Positions 38,007-46,943 of a stretch of 64,000 nt of DNA are shown here, one piece after another. The stretch is from Shewanella psychropiezotolerans (GTDB lineage: Bacteria; Pseudomonadota; Gammaproteobacteria; Enterobacterales; Shewanellaceae). Numbering within the stretch: position 1 is the stretch's first letter; each line of letters begins with the position of its first letter. The translations under genes and the position numbers were made by a program. The notes beneath the pieces were generated by a model. That model was not told the DNA's origin and made no database searches. It worked only from the letters and a program-made list of their open reading frames with translations. The DNA lies in NCBI RefSeq assembly GCF_007197555.1, contig NZ_CP041614.1, positions 1,542,001-1,606,000 on the forward strand. The letters are read 5' to 3'.

Positions 38007-39011
38007 ATGTCTAATCCTATCCATAATGATAATACCTCATCGATTGAAGCTGTTAATCGTTGCGTGAATAAGCGCATCAGTACCAGCATTGCACAAGTTC
38101 CATTAGCGAGTTTTATCTTCAATGCATCGGGCCCACGTTGTACCGAGGAAGATGAACTTAACTTGCTTGGAGCCTCAGCTTCTGCTGCCATCATGACTAA
38201 ATCCTGCACTCTGAAGCCCAGAGAGGGCAATGCCGAGCCGAGATACCAAGCTTTGCCTCTGGGCTCTATACAGTCTATGGGGTTACCTAACTTAGGTTAT
38301 CAGGCATATCTGGAGATGCTGCCTAGGTTAAAGCAAGCTATCTCTCCCCAAACCAATAAGCCGATAGTGGTGAGTGTTTCAGGCTTCTCAATCACTGATA
38401 ATGTGGTCATGGTTAAGGCGTTTCAAGCCAGCTGCGCCGACCTTATCGAAGTCAATTTTTCTTGCCCCAATATCGAAGGCAAGCCTCAGGTCGGATACGA
38501 TTTTGAGCAGACTGAGCGAGCATTGGAGCAATTATGCCAGCTAGGCAGTAAGCCTATAGGTTTAAAATTGCCACCTTATTTCGATTTTTCCCATTTCATC
38601 ACCATGGCTAATATCATCAAGAAGTTTCCGGTGAGCTTTATCACCTGCATCAACTCCGTGGGTAACACCTTAGTGATTGACCCGGAAACCGAGAGTGCCA
38701 TCATCAAGCCAAAGGGCGGCTTCGGCGGCTTGTGCGGTGATTACATTAAGCCTATCGGTCTTGCCAATGTTAGGGCTTTTAGTCAGCTTCTGCCTTCGAG
38801 CATAGATATCATAGGAGTTGGCGGAATCAAAACCGGCACTGATGCGTTTGAGTATCTGCTGGCTGGCGCGTCGGCGGTACAAGTCGCGACTTGTTTCGAG
38901 AAGGAGGGGGTTGAGTGCTTCGATAGGATTGCTAAGGAGCTCGATAGCATAATGGTCGCTAAGCAGTATTCAAGCATCGCGGCCGCCAAGGGCAAGTTGA
39001 AAATGATTTAA
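38007..39011 (+). CDS. Dihydroorotate dehydrogenase, class 1A-like
   Basis: FMN-dependent TIM-barrel oxidoreductase, 334 aa. Seen: FNASGPRC near the N-terminus, the lysine in MTKSCTLKPREGN, LPNLGYQAYL, the class-1 catalytic cysteine in EVNFSCPNI, INSVGNTLVID, GGFGGLCGDYIKP and the FMN-phosphate region GVGGIKTGTDAFEYLLAGASAVQVAT. Catalytic Cys rather than Ser places it in class 1; the absence of an adjacent pyrK suggests 1A, which uses fumarate. It could act in pyrimidine synthesis without quinones. RBS GGAG precedes ATG 38007. Confidence 0.82.
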   Translation: MSNPIHNDNTSSIEAVNRCVNKRISTSIAQVPLASFIFNASGPRCTEEDELNLLGASASAAIMTKSCTLKPREGNAEPRYQALPLGSIQSMGLPNLGYQAYLEMLPRLKQAISPQTNKPIVVSVSGFSITDNVVMVKAFQASCADLIEVNFSCPNIEGKPQVGYDFEQTERALEQLCQLGSKPIGLKLPPYFDFSHFITMANIIKKFPVSFITCINSVGNTLVIDPETESAIIKPKGGFGGLCGDYIKPIGLANVRAFSQLLPSSIDIIGVGGIKTGTDAFEYLLAGASAVQVATCFEKEGVECFDRIAKELDSIMVAKQYSSIAAAKGKLKMI

Positions 39012-39017
39012 TACATT

Positions 39018-39047
39018 AAGATCCTAGGATCTAGGTCCTAGGATCTT
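39018..39047. repeat. CTAG palindrome C between convergent genes
   Basis: 10-bp arms AAGATCCTAG/CTAGGATCTT around a 10-nt loop that itself contains CTAG. Lies between the convergent dihydroorotate dehydrogenase gene and torD and can terminate both. Confidence 0.8.
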
Positions 39048-39057
39048 TGCAGCAGAT

Positions 39058-39738
39058 TTAACTTTCTTCTGTTAATCCTGCTAAGTCTGAGTTGACCCAA
39101 GATTGCGTCAATCTTGCTAATGCACAGTAAAAGTCGCCACTGTCACACTGAGTCACTTTAGCGGCAAACTTGCCTAGCCAGCTGTTGAGGTATGACTCGA
39201 TAAAGCTGAGCTGCTCTTCGTCGCTAGCCGATAAGCATAGATGCTCAACATAAGCCAAGATCACCGCTAAGTGATCCGCAGGCTCAGGGAAGCTGGTTTG
39301 CACCTGCAGCTGGCTCTGTTTAAGAAACAGCACCATCAGCTGATGCTGCTCACCAAACAGTAAGGGCTGATCGCCACCCTTAGCGCTCTTGCTTGTATCT
39401 TGGAGATAGAGGCTGGCATAGGGTGAGGCACTGTGTTTGGTGCCCACCAAAAACAGGCCGCAATAATCTGCGGCAAGCTCCATCAGAGCCTTATCTGACG
39501 TTAAGCTTTCCAGCACGCTAACCATGGCATCGACATCTTGCTTAAAGCTTGGCTCACTGGCGAGCTGAGCCCAGAATGCTTTGGCAGGCTCACTGGTCAG
39601 CTCATGGAGCAGTTGATGATCGATCTCCTTAGCAAACAGGGAGGAGAGCAGGCGATAGACCATGGCTCGTGCTTTATTCATGTCTGTGTTATTCATCTGA
39701 TCCTCTGATATTGCCGGGTTAGTTATGCTGTTTTCCAT
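39058..39738 (-). CDS. torD: TorA maturation chaperone TorD
   Basis: Cytosolic all-helical chaperone that binds the TorA Tat leader and prepares the apoenzyme for molybdenum-cofactor insertion. Seen: [44 protein letters not shown] (family core ExYxxLF-like and SPYxS) and [18 protein letters not shown]. The frame gives 226 aa from ATG 39738; ATG 39696 or 39681 are plausible shorter starts and closer to family size. Last gene of the torECAD operon, 21 bp after torA. Confidence 0.93.
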   Translation of the reverse strand: MENSITNPAISEDQMNNTDMNKARAMVYRLLSSLFAKEIDHQLLHELTSEPAKAFWAQLASEPSFKQDVDAMVSVLESLTSDKALMELAADYCGLFLVGTKHSASPYASLYLQDTSKSAKGGDQPLLFGEQHQLMVLFLKQSQLQVQTSFPEPADHLAVILAYVEHLCLSASDEEQLSFIESYLNSWLGKFAAKVTQCDSGDFYCALARLTQSWVNSDLAGLTEES

Positions 39739-39759
39739 ATTATCACTATTCTTTGCTGG

Positions 39760-42252
39760 TTATACCAAGGTCTCAACCGGGCCATCGAATGAACTGACCT
39801 GAGGCACCTTGCCACGGAACTTCTCAAACTCAACCTGGCAAGTGTAAGCGGCGCAGGCTTGAGCGAGCTTAGAGGTGCCGATATCTTGGGTTAGCGTGTT
39901 TGGATCGCCATAGCTACACAGGGCGCCAACTTCGGCTCCGCCTTCCTTGCTGCCATCTTTACCAACTGGGCCATACCAAGCGCCTTCGTGGATGCGTATG
40001 ATGCCTTTCGGGAAGCTGTCCGATATCACAGCGCCGGCAAGTAGTTGACCACGGTCGTTAAACACCCGGACGATATCACCATCCTTGATGCCACGAGACT
40101 TGGCATCTTCGGGGCTCAGGTATACCGGCTCACGGCCTTGAACCGTATAGGTTTCACGGTACTCTTGCGACTCACACATCTGTGAGTGGAGGCGTTTATC
40201 TGGATGACATGACTGCATCCAAACCGGGAACTTGTTTGAACCCGGACCGCCATGGCTACGTTCTGTCTTCTCCATCCAGGTTGGATGGCCGGGACAATCA
40301 TCATAGCCAAATTGAGCTATCTTGCGGCTGAAGATCTCGATAAGCCCCGATGGGGTGCCCAATGGATTGATCTCAGGGTCTTCTCTGAAGTCCGCATGTC
40401 GGGTCCATGGCTTACCTTCACCGAAGTGAACATAACCATCCTTCCAGAAAGTATCGAAGTCCGGCATAGCGAACTTGCCAGCATTGGCTGATTTACAATC
40501 GTTATACAGCTTCTTCAACCAGTCCTGCTCGCTCATGTTACGAGTATATTCTTTCTCTTTACCCATGACCGCGGCGAAACGGGTGAAGATCTCGAAGTCA
40601 GACAGACTCTCGAATAGGGGCTCAACCATCTTGTGCATCGCGAGTATGCCGCGGTTGGCGTAGCTGCCGTACACATCGATATCGTTACGCTCAAGCGTGG
40701 TACAAGCCGGCAGAACTATGTCTGAGAAGCGGCAGGTGGCGGTCCAGTTCATATCGATAGTGACCACACACTCAAGCTTATGGAACGCCTGCTTCATCTT
40801 GTTTCTGTCTTGATGATGGTTCCAGGGATTGTTGCCCGAGAACACCATCATCTTGATATCAGGGAAGGTGACCTTAGAGCCGTTGGCATCGATAGTCTTG
40901 CCGGGTTCCATAATCGCGTCGATCCAGCGGGCAACCGGAATGGTGCTGCTGGCGCCCTTGAAATCATTGCTATCGAACAATGGCTTCTGATCTTCATCCA
41001 GGTTACGTGGAAATGCCCCAGGTGCAGCAGCGCCCGATGAAGGCACACCGATACTCGAGTAGTGGTGTCCATAGCTGATGCCGCCGCCGGGTAGGCCTAT
41101 TTGGCCAATCATGGTGGCCAGAACCGCCGCCATCCAGTAGGGCTGCTCGCCGTGTTGCTGGCGCTGAATACACCAGCCCATCATCAACTGAGTACGGCCC
41201 TGGGTCATTACCTTAGCCAGATCGCGGATGATCTCTGGGGTTACCCCTGAGATTTTACTGGCCCATTCGGGTGTCTTGGCTACGCCGTCGCTCTCACCGA
41301 GCAGGTAAGGCAGGAATCTGTCGAAACCTAGGCTGTAACCATCGATAAACGTCTTATCGTGTAAACCCTTAGTAACCATCTCATGGGCGATACCTAGCAT
41401 AAGTGCCACATCTGTCTGTGGATTAACGTAGAGCTGCTCACAGCCCAGGTATTTCTGAGTCTTAGTGATCACAGGATCTATGCTGATCACGCGGATCTTA
41501 CCTTGCTTAACCTTCTCCTTGAGCTGAGCAAGGTAAGCGAAGGACTCATGGGTCTCAGCGTTCCAACCCACCTGCAGGTTCTTGTAAGGGTCGTTTGACC
41601 ACAAGATGATGGTCTTAGATTCCTCGAGGATCAGTGGCCAGGAGGTGCCCTGGGCATAGACTTCGGTGGAGCCTAAGATGTAAGGCATGATGGTCTGTCC
41701 GGCACCTGTGGAATAGTCGCCAATCTTCTTAACGAAGTTGCCATGCATGCCGATGGCGCGCTGCATATGGCTGGTGCTCGAATGCAGTTGGCCGGTGGCG
41801 CGCCAGCCGGTTTGACCCGCATGCAGGCCAGATGGACCGTACTTAGTTTGCACCTCATCGAGTGAATCTTTCAGCAGATTAAGCGCCTTGTCCCAGGTGA
41901 CACGGACGAAGCGAAAATCGCCGCGCTGTGTGGTGTCACTCTTATGTCCGTTTAGCAGGAAGTCGAGACGCACCATAGGGTAGCGAACCCGAGATGGGTT
42001 GTAGACCAGGCCCTTGATGCCGTTAATCATATCCGTAGGATACTTGTCTAAGTCGAATGGCTTAACCTGATCGATAACGCCGTTCTTACGTTTTATCTTA
42101 AACGCGCCGAAGTGAGTGCCCGTGGTTAACCAACCATCTTTCGACTTAGCGCCCGAAGCCGCCAGCGCATTGAGTGGTGCCAGTACCGATGCGCCGCTCA
42201 GGACCACATAAGATGTCGATACAAGTCCTTTTAAAAAGTGTCTTCTGTTCAT
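39760..42252 (-). CDS. torA: Trimethylamine N-oxide reductase TorA
   Basis: Periplasmic molybdo-bis-MGD enzyme reducing TMAO to trimethylamine as terminal respiratory step. Seen: Tat signal NRRHFLKG with a hydrophobic region ending LNALAAS, the molybdenum-ligand serine in GDYSTGAGQ, and the family segments [33 protein letters not shown] and [11 protein letters not shown] near the C-terminus. 830 aa, family-typical. No cysteine Fe-S motif at the N-terminus, as expected for TorA. Receives electrons from TorC. Confidence 0.97.
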   Translation of the reverse strand: MNRRHFLKGLVSTSYVVLSGASVLAPLNALAASGAKSKDGWLTTGTHFGAFKIKRKNGVIDQVKPFDLDKYPTDMINGIKGLVYNPSRVRYPMVRLDFLLNGHKSDTTQRGDFRFVRVTWDKALNLLKDSLDEVQTKYGPSGLHAGQTGWRATGQLHSSTSHMQRAIGMHGNFVKKIGDYSTGAGQTIMPYILGSTEVYAQGTSWPLILEESKTIILWSNDPYKNLQVGWNAETHESFAYLAQLKEKVKQGKIRVISIDPVITKTQKYLGCEQLYVNPQTDVALMLGIAHEMVTKGLHDKTFIDGYSLGFDRFLPYLLGESDGVAKTPEWASKISGVTPEIIRDLAKVMTQGRTQLMMGWCIQRQQHGEQPYWMAAVLATMIGQIGLPGGGISYGHHYSSIGVPSSGAAAPGAFPRNLDEDQKPLFDSNDFKGASSTIPVARWIDAIMEPGKTIDANGSKVTFPDIKMMVFSGNNPWNHHQDRNKMKQAFHKLECVVTIDMNWTATCRFSDIVLPACTTLERNDIDVYGSYANRGILAMHKMVEPLFESLSDFEIFTRFAAVMGKEKEYTRNMSEQDWLKKLYNDCKSANAGKFAMPDFDTFWKDGYVHFGEGKPWTRHADFREDPEINPLGTPSGLIEIFSRKIAQFGYDDCPGHPTWMEKTERSHGGPGSNKFPVWMQSCHPDKRLHSQMCESQEYRETYTVQGREPVYLSPEDAKSRGIKDGDIVRVFNDRGQLLAGAVISDSFPKGIIRIHEGAWYGPVGKDGSKEGGAEVGALCSYGDPNTLTQDIGTSKLAQACAAYTCQVEFEKFRGKVPQVSSFDGPVETLV

Positions 42253-42269
42253 GTCTGTTGTCCTAAATT

Positions 42270-42473
42270 AATGCGCTGACTTGTCGAAATTTGGGTATGA
42301 TGCGTTGCAATCAGACTGATCATTTCTATTTTGATATTCATAGTTCCAGTCCTCAATACTAGTGCGCTGACTTGTCGGAATTTGTGTATAAGTGCGCTGC
42401 AATCAGACTGATTATTTTTTATTTTGATATTCATAGTTCCAGTCCTTATGACTAATGCGCTGACTTGTCGAAA
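42270..42473 (-). repeat. Tandem repeat of the torC tail between torC and torA
   Basis: Two adjacent units, 42270-42360 (91 bp) and 42361-42453 (93 bp), are about 85% identical, followed by the first 20 bp of a third at 42454-42473 which is the real 3' end of torC (last codons FDKSAH and stop). Each unit therefore starts with a copy of the torC stop region and continues through the intergenic leader of torA. A short frame in this region is a by-product. Confidence 0.85.
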
Positions 42474-43630
42474 GTAGATGAGTGCTCTTGCAGGTACTTC
42501 TGCACTAAGGCTTGCGTATCTTGGTCCATGTTGACGAAGGCTATCATGCCCTGGAACATACCCGGCCAGCTGTTGGCATCGAAGTGATTCTCGTCAGGCT
42601 GGGTGTGACATACGCTACAGCTGGTGGAATATGTCGAGCGGGCATAGTCCCACAGAGGTTGAAGATCGGTGACAAGATAGTCTTTTTCTGTCCAGATCTT
42701 AGCCTCGACACGTTGCCAAGTCAGGCCTGTCATAGGATCTTCCTTCTCTTCGAAGACCTGCATCACGCCCTCTTCGAGCGCCGCATCTTTGGTCAGTTGC
42801 GCAGACAGTATGTTGAGGCCGAAATCGTAATAGATGACGCGACCCGCACCGACCTTCTTACGCCAGCCGTCTATGCGTACCTTAACGCGGTTGCCTTTGG
42901 TCTCTAGTACCTTGACCTTAGTGGCTATGTTCAGAGTTCCCGCTTCAACGTCTGTCTTATCGTTGTAGAATAATGGCTTAGTTAACGCGGTGAAGTAGAA
43001 CTGTTCGGTTTGCAGTGACCTTTCACCAGAGCCTACTTGAGCGATGAGCTCCGGGGCGCGTGAAGTACCCATATCGGGTAACTTGTGTGCGATTCCCTTG
43101 TGACAATCGATACAGCTTTGATCTATCTCGGCGGCTCGCTTCATCTGCTTCTGAGCCAGTTTTGACATGTCTTCCCACTTCATCGAGTCGTAGTTATGAC
43201 AGTTTTTACAGGCGAGAGAGTTATCACGATCGAATCGTTTCCACTCACGGCTGGCCATCTCGAGACGTTTATCTTCAAATTTCTCTGGGGTATTTACCGT
43301 CTGTAGCATCCAACCCCACATGTCGTGAGAGGCCTCAATCTTACGGGCAATCTTACGGCTCCAGTTGTGTGGCACGTGACAATCGGGGCAGGTCGCTCGC
43401 ACGCCGGAATGATTCGACCAGTGGACGGTTTCCTGTAGCTCCTTGTATGGCATGCTCTCCATACTGTGACAGCTGATACAGAACTCTTCGGTATTGGTCA
43501 TCTCAAGAGCCGTGTTAAAACCGCCCCAGAAGATGACACCCATAAGAAAGGCCGAGAGACTGACTGTGCCTAAGGTTAGGTACTTGGCAGGCTTGGTCAG
43601 TGTGCGCCAAATGTTGATAAACCACTTCAT
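42452..43630 (-). CDS. torC: Pentahaem c-type cytochrome TorC
   Basis: Membrane-anchored periplasmic quinol-oxidising cytochrome passing electrons to TorA. Seen: N-terminal membrane anchor (YLTLGTVSLSAFLMGVIFWGGF), four NapC/NirT-type haem sites CISCH, CPDCH, CKNCH, CIDCH and a fifth site CSVCH in the C-terminal domain. 392 aa, as in E. coli TorC (390). In E. coli the C-terminal domain also dampens TorS signalling. The 3' end is copied in the downstream tandem repeat. The 68-bp gap to torE is consistent with one operon. Confidence 0.96.
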   Translation of the reverse strand: MKWFINIWRTLTKPAKYLTLGTVSLSAFLMGVIFWGGFNTALEMTNTEEFCISCHSMESMPYKELQETVHWSNHSGVRATCPDCHVPHNWSRKIARKIEASHDMWGWMLQTVNTPEKFEDKRLEMASREWKRFDRDNSLACKNCHNYDSMKWEDMSKLAQKQMKRAAEIDQSCIDCHKGIAHKLPDMGTSRAPELIAQVGSGERSLQTEQFYFTALTKPLFYNDKTDVEAGTLNIATKVKVLETKGNRVKVRIDGWRKKVGAGRVIYYDFGLNILSAQLTKDAALEEGVMQVFEEKEDPMTGLTWQRVEAKIWTEKDYLVTDLQPLWDYARSTYSTSCSVCHTQPDENHFDANSWPGMFQGMIAFVNMDQDTQALVQKYLQEHSSTFDKSAH

Positions 43631-43698
43631 AACAGCATCCTTTAAATCTAAAAATTTGTTTCGTCGTTTGAGTTTTTTTACGTGTTGTTAATTCGCTA

Positions 43699-43869
43699 TT
43701 AGTGGCCGACGACTCCGCCAAATGCCTGGATCATCCAAATAATGAAGCCATAGGCACTGATGCCTGTGATGGTGATGATGGGAAACAACAGGAAGATGAT
43801 AAAACCTAGGGCTTTAAGCTCTTTGGTTTTAACTTGCTTGACTGATTCTGATGACGTTTGCTGTGTCAT
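43699..43869 (-). CDS. torE: Small membrane protein TorE (NapE family)
   Basis: A 56-aa protein on the minus strand: MTQQTSSESVKQVKTKELKA, then one membrane segment (LGFIIFLLFPIITITGISAYGF) and the end QAFGGVVGH. This is the TorE/NapE single-span protein that heads the tor operon in Shewanella. GAGAG lies 7-11 nt before the ATG. Its role is not established; it is inferred to sit with TorC in the inner membrane. It is the promoter-proximal gene of torECAD. Confidence 0.92.
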   Translation of the reverse strand: MTQQTSSESVKQVKTKELKALGFIIFLLFPIITITGISAYGFIIWMIQAFGGVVGH

Positions 43870-43905
43870 AGCGGACTCTCTCTAGTGATCTTATCTCTGA
43901 TGACA

Positions 43906-43985
43906 CCAATATAGAGCAGGAATATGAACAGGAGTCATGCATGGAATGAATGAGTTTTGACAAAATATGAAGAAATATGAACAAA
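43906..43985 (-). promoter_or_regulatory. TorR boxes and promoter of torECAD
   Basis: Read on the minus strand: TTGTTCATATTT (43974-43985), CTTCATATTTTG (about 43962-43973), a weaker CATTCATTCC (about 43943-43952) and CTGTTCATATTCC (about 43919-43931), then a TATATT -10 (43908-43913), with no good -35 at 17 nt. The direct TTCATATT repeats match the E. coli tor-box decamer (CTGTTCATAT), and the last box occupies the expected -35 neighbourhood. The -10 is about 40 bp before the torE start. Confidence 0.8.
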
Positions 43986-44108
43986 ATCTGCCACCGGTTA
44001 ACTCTCGCTGACATGACCATAAATTAGGGCTCTGAAATGGCTATCGAGATTAGAGAAACTGGGATAATATCCAATCCACTTTTGGCCATTTTTATTAGGT
44101 TGTTGACG

Positions 44109-44618
44109 ATGAGATCTTTCACCTCATTTATGCTCATTTTACTGTTGGGTGTATGCTCTTTTGGGGCTTGGAGTCACGATACAAACCCAAGTGCTCATGA
44201 TACAAATTTAAGTGATCATAATAGACATTCAGATCAAGTCAGAGTGGCACAGCTTAGTTTTATTTGGATTTCTCAGATCGAAAAAGGTGCTGAGATCCTG
44301 GAGAAAGGGGAGGGTGATCTTGAAAACATTATCGGGTTTCGTGGCAATCATTACCGCTTTCTTGGAAGTGAAATTATAGGAAACCAAGATATATTAAGAC
44401 TTGAAGCTCATTCAGCTAACGCTGTGAGCATAGAGCTGACTCAAAATGGCGCAGCTAAGTTATCAAGTGCAACGGCAAATAATATTGGTAAGCAGATGGC
44501 AGTGTTGCTTGATGGGAAAGCAGTAAATGTTGCAACCGTTCAGATGAGGTTAGGTGCTGTAATGATTATTACAGGCCTGACAGAGGAACAAGTAAACGAC
44601 TTAGTTCTTAGATTCTAG
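44109..44618 (+). CDS. Secreted SecD-P1-head-like protein
   Basis: Predicted periplasmic protein of about 169 aa. ATG 44109 gives a proper signal peptide (RSFTSFMLILLLGVCSFGAWS); the frame is open to 44037. The mature C-terminal half (VSIELTQNGAAKL...NNIGKQMAVLLDGKAVNVATVQMRLGAVMIITGLTEEQVNDLV) resembles the first periplasmic 'head' subdomain of SecD (NIGK-MA...V-VATIQSRLG...ITG), detached from any transporter. Function unknown. Divergent from torE: the TorR boxes lie 124-190 bp upstream. The stop codon falls in a degenerate CTAG palindrome. Confidence 0.65.
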   Translation: MRSFTSFMLILLLGVCSFGAWSHDTNPSAHDTNLSDHNRHSDQVRVAQLSFIWISQIEKGAEILEKGEGDLENIIGFRGNHYRFLGSEIIGNQDILRLEAHSANAVSIELTQNGAAKLSSATANNIGKQMAVLLDGKAVNVATVQMRLGAVMIITGLTEEQVNDLVLRF

Positions 44619-44628
44619 AACCTAGGAA
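44604..44628. repeat. CTAG palindrome D, degenerate
   Basis: TTCTAG and CTAGGAA halves with a bulge, overlapping the stop codon (44616-44618) of the SecD-like gene. Less perfect than A, B, C and E but of the same composition and placement. Confidence 0.5.
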
Positions 44629-45021
44629 TTAGATATTTATCGCCACTAACTGCCAAATTGGAAAGTTATTTGAGATACCGAGTCTATGGAAGTTCATTAT
44701 CTGATACATACAATAGTAATACGGTATAAACCTTAGGCTCAAAAAAACCATAACAGAATAGTCGCACTCGTTCGTTTTTTAGAACAATTGTAAGATCAGC
44801 CACTCATTTTCTAGGTCTAAAGTATTAGATGCTGTAAACTTCGGCGTCAACAAAGGCTGTGATTTAGCGTGTTTAACGCCGATGATAGTTAACCAGAGTG
44901 TTGATTATCTGCAGGTCACAATAAAATACAATCAAGTATTCGTGGATCTCTCACCCGTTTGATTAACGGGGCTCTCACCTGCCACAGCCTTATAAATTTA
45001 AGAGATCAAAGGTATAAAATT
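44629..45021 (+). other. Leader region of the purine permease gene
   Basis: No ORF. Two inverted repeats: CGGCGT/ACGCCG (44842-44847 and 44876-44881) and CCCGTT/AACGGG with a 5-nt loop (about 44954-44970). No purine riboswitch consensus was recognised. A transcribed, structured leader is possible. Confidence 0.4.
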
Positions 45022-46398
45022 ATGCAGTCTGAACAGACGAGCCCTACACAAGATACATCGTTAGATACACAAGCTAATTCCAGTTCTTTCCTGGATAACT
45101 ACTTCAGTATTACTCAACGTGGCAGCACCCTAAAGCGTGAACTCATCGCGGGATTAACCACCTTCCTGGCTATGGTCTACTCGGTGATCGTGGTGCCTAA
45201 TATGTTGGGAGCCGCGGGCTTCGATCCCGGCGCCGTGTTTATTTCCACCTGTATGATAGCCGCATTCGGCTCTTTATTGATGGGCTTATGGGCTAACTTA
45301 CCCATGGCCATAGGTTGCGCCATTTCATTAACGGCTTTTACCGCTTTTAGCATGGTGTTGGGTCAGGGCATCTCAATCCCCGTGACTTTAGGCGCCATTT
45401 TCTTGATGGGAGTAGTATTCACATTTGTGAGTGTGACCGGTCTACGTCAGTGGATACTGACTAACCTGCCAAAGGGCATAGCCCATGGGACTGGTATCGG
45501 TATCGGATTGTTTCTATTGTTGATCGCCACTAACAGTGTACAGCTCATCGTCGGCAGTGATGCCGGGCTGCCTGTGAAACTGGGTGATATTACCAGCCTG
45601 CCTGTGATTGCTGCCATTGTCGGTCTGGCAGCCACCATAGGTTTCGAGCGTCGCGGCATACCAGGCGGGATATTGATCGTGATCGTTGCCTTGTCGGTTT
45701 TTGGTCTGATATTCGACCCTGCAGTTAAATATCAAGGTCTATTCGCTTGGCCGGATCTTATGTCTGAGCAGTCTCTTATTGGTCAGCTGGATATCATGGG
45801 CGCCCTGAATCCAGTGGTCTTGCCAATTGTATTAGCCTTGGTGATGACGGCGATATTCGATGCGACCGGCACGATACGCGCCGTTGCAGGGCAAGCCGGG
45901 TTGCTGGATAAAGATGACAAGATAATCGGTGGAGGAAGGGCACTAACTTCAGACTCGGTCAGCAGTATCGTCGCCGGTGCCGTTGGCGGAGCACCTGCCG
46001 CCGTGTATATCGAGTCAGCCGCTGGCACCGCAGCCGGCGGTAAGACGGGACTTACTGCAACCATAGTCGGTCTGCTGTTTGTCATGATGATGTTCCTCGC
46101 ACCGCTGAGCTATCTGGTGCCAGCTTACGCCACGGCGCCAGCGCTTATGTATGTGGGTCTATTGATGCTGAGTAATGTCACTAAGCTGGATTTTAATGAC
46201 AAGGTCGATGCTATGGCAGGATTGACCTGTGCCATCTTCATCATCTTAAGTTCGAACATCGTCACCGGCATCATGCTGGGTTTTGTCACTCTGGTGATTG
46301 GCCGTTTATGCAGCGGTGAATGGCGCGCGCTCAAGCCCGGTGTAATAGCCATTACCTTAGGCCTAGTTATCTTCTATATGGGTGGTTGGGCGATATAA
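45022..46398 (+). CDS. AzgA/PurP-type purine permease (NCS2)
   Basis: Inner-membrane proton-coupled purine-base transporter, 458 aa from ATG 45022, which follows AAAGG; the frame upstream to 44959 is not homologous. Seen: 12 or more hydrophobic segments, the AzgA N-terminal [26 protein letters not shown], the substrate-region [23 protein letters not shown] and [15 protein letters not shown]. Adenine or hypoxanthine/guanine specificity cannot be told from sequence by eye. It fits the nucleoside-salvage theme of the window. Confidence 0.9.
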   Translation: MQSEQTSPTQDTSLDTQANSSSFLDNYFSITQRGSTLKRELIAGLTTFLAMVYSVIVVPNMLGAAGFDPGAVFISTCMIAAFGSLLMGLWANLPMAIGCAISLTAFTAFSMVLGQGISIPVTLGAIFLMGVVFTFVSVTGLRQWILTNLPKGIAHGTGIGIGLFLLLIATNSVQLIVGSDAGLPVKLGDITSLPVIAAIVGLAATIGFERRGIPGGILIVIVALSVFGLIFDPAVKYQGLFAWPDLMSEQSLIGQLDIMGALNPVVLPIVLALVMTAIFDATGTIRAVAGQAGLLDKDDKIIGGGRALTSDSVSSIVAGAVGGAPAAVYIESAAGTAAGGKTGLTATIVGLLFVMMMFLAPLSYLVPAYATAPALMYVGLLMLSNVTKLDFNDKVDAMAGLTCAIFIILSSNIVTGIMLGFVTLVIGRLCSGEWRALKPGVIAITLGLVIFYMGGWAI

Positions 46399-46404
46399 TG
46401 GAAT

Positions 46405-46436
46405 ATAGGTCCTAGGAGCAAGTTCCTAGGACCTAT
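46405..46436. repeat. CTAG palindrome E between convergent genes
   Basis: 12-bp arms ATAGGTCCTAGG/CCTAGGACCTAT with an 8-nt loop, 7 bp after the permease stop codon and 4 bp before the convergent CBS-protein stop. A likely bidirectional terminator. Confidence 0.85.
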
Positions 46437-46439
46437 CTC

Positions 46440-46856
46440 TTAGCTCGAAAAAGCTTTTAACAGATCTTTCCAGGTGATGATGCCCACAAGTTTTCCCTTA
46501 TCTAAAACGGGTAATGAGCCTATACCATGCTCGAGTAGCAGCTTACTGGCCTGCTTGATGGTTTTATTTGGGGCTATGGTGACTGGTTTTCTTGTCATCA
46601 CCTGATGAGCTCTTCTTTGCAGGGTTTCACTGTCGCGTTCGGTTTCGTTGATATTGCCTATATTAGGGCTCAACGCTCGTAGATAGTCGCGTTCAGACAG
46701 TATTCCCTGCAGTTCATCGTGTTCGATAACCAGTAGGTGATGGAAGGGCGCATTATCAAATATCTCTTTGGCCACTGTGAGCCTATCGTCCATCTCTATG
46801 GTGACGATGCGGGTGATCATGATCTCTGATACTCTTATATCCAGCTTTAAGTCCAT
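46440..46856 (-). CDS. CBS-domain-pair protein
   Basis: 138 aa made almost entirely of two CBS domains (about 8-62 and 75-136: VSEIMITRIVTIEMDDRLTVAKEIF...LLVIEHDELQGILSERDYLRAL; QVMTRKPVTIAPNKTIKQASKLLLEHGIGSLPVLDKGKLVGIITWKDLL). Presumably binds an adenine nucleotide or similar ligand and acts in regulation; the partner is unknown. Cytosolic, no signal peptide. Confidence 0.85.
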   Translation of the reverse strand: MDLKLDIRVSEIMITRIVTIEMDDRLTVAKEIFDNAPFHHLLVIEHDELQGILSERDYLRALSPNIGNINETERDSETLQRRAHQVMTRKPVTIAPNKTIKQASKLLLEHGIGSLPVLDKGKLVGIITWKDLLKAFSS

Positions 46857-46943
46857 ATAAGCCTCCCTTCACAAAACATAAATGTGAGTGTTTACATATT
46901 TATAACAGTTACATAAGGTGGAGGGAAGTTAATCTTCTATGGG

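Noticed and set aside
42249..42434. 61-aa minus-strand ORF between torC and torA
   Set aside because: It is formed by the tandem repeat units; no ribosome-binding site and no homology.
44829..45021. Purine riboswitch before the purine permease
   Set aside because: The conserved core of the purine aptamer is not present.
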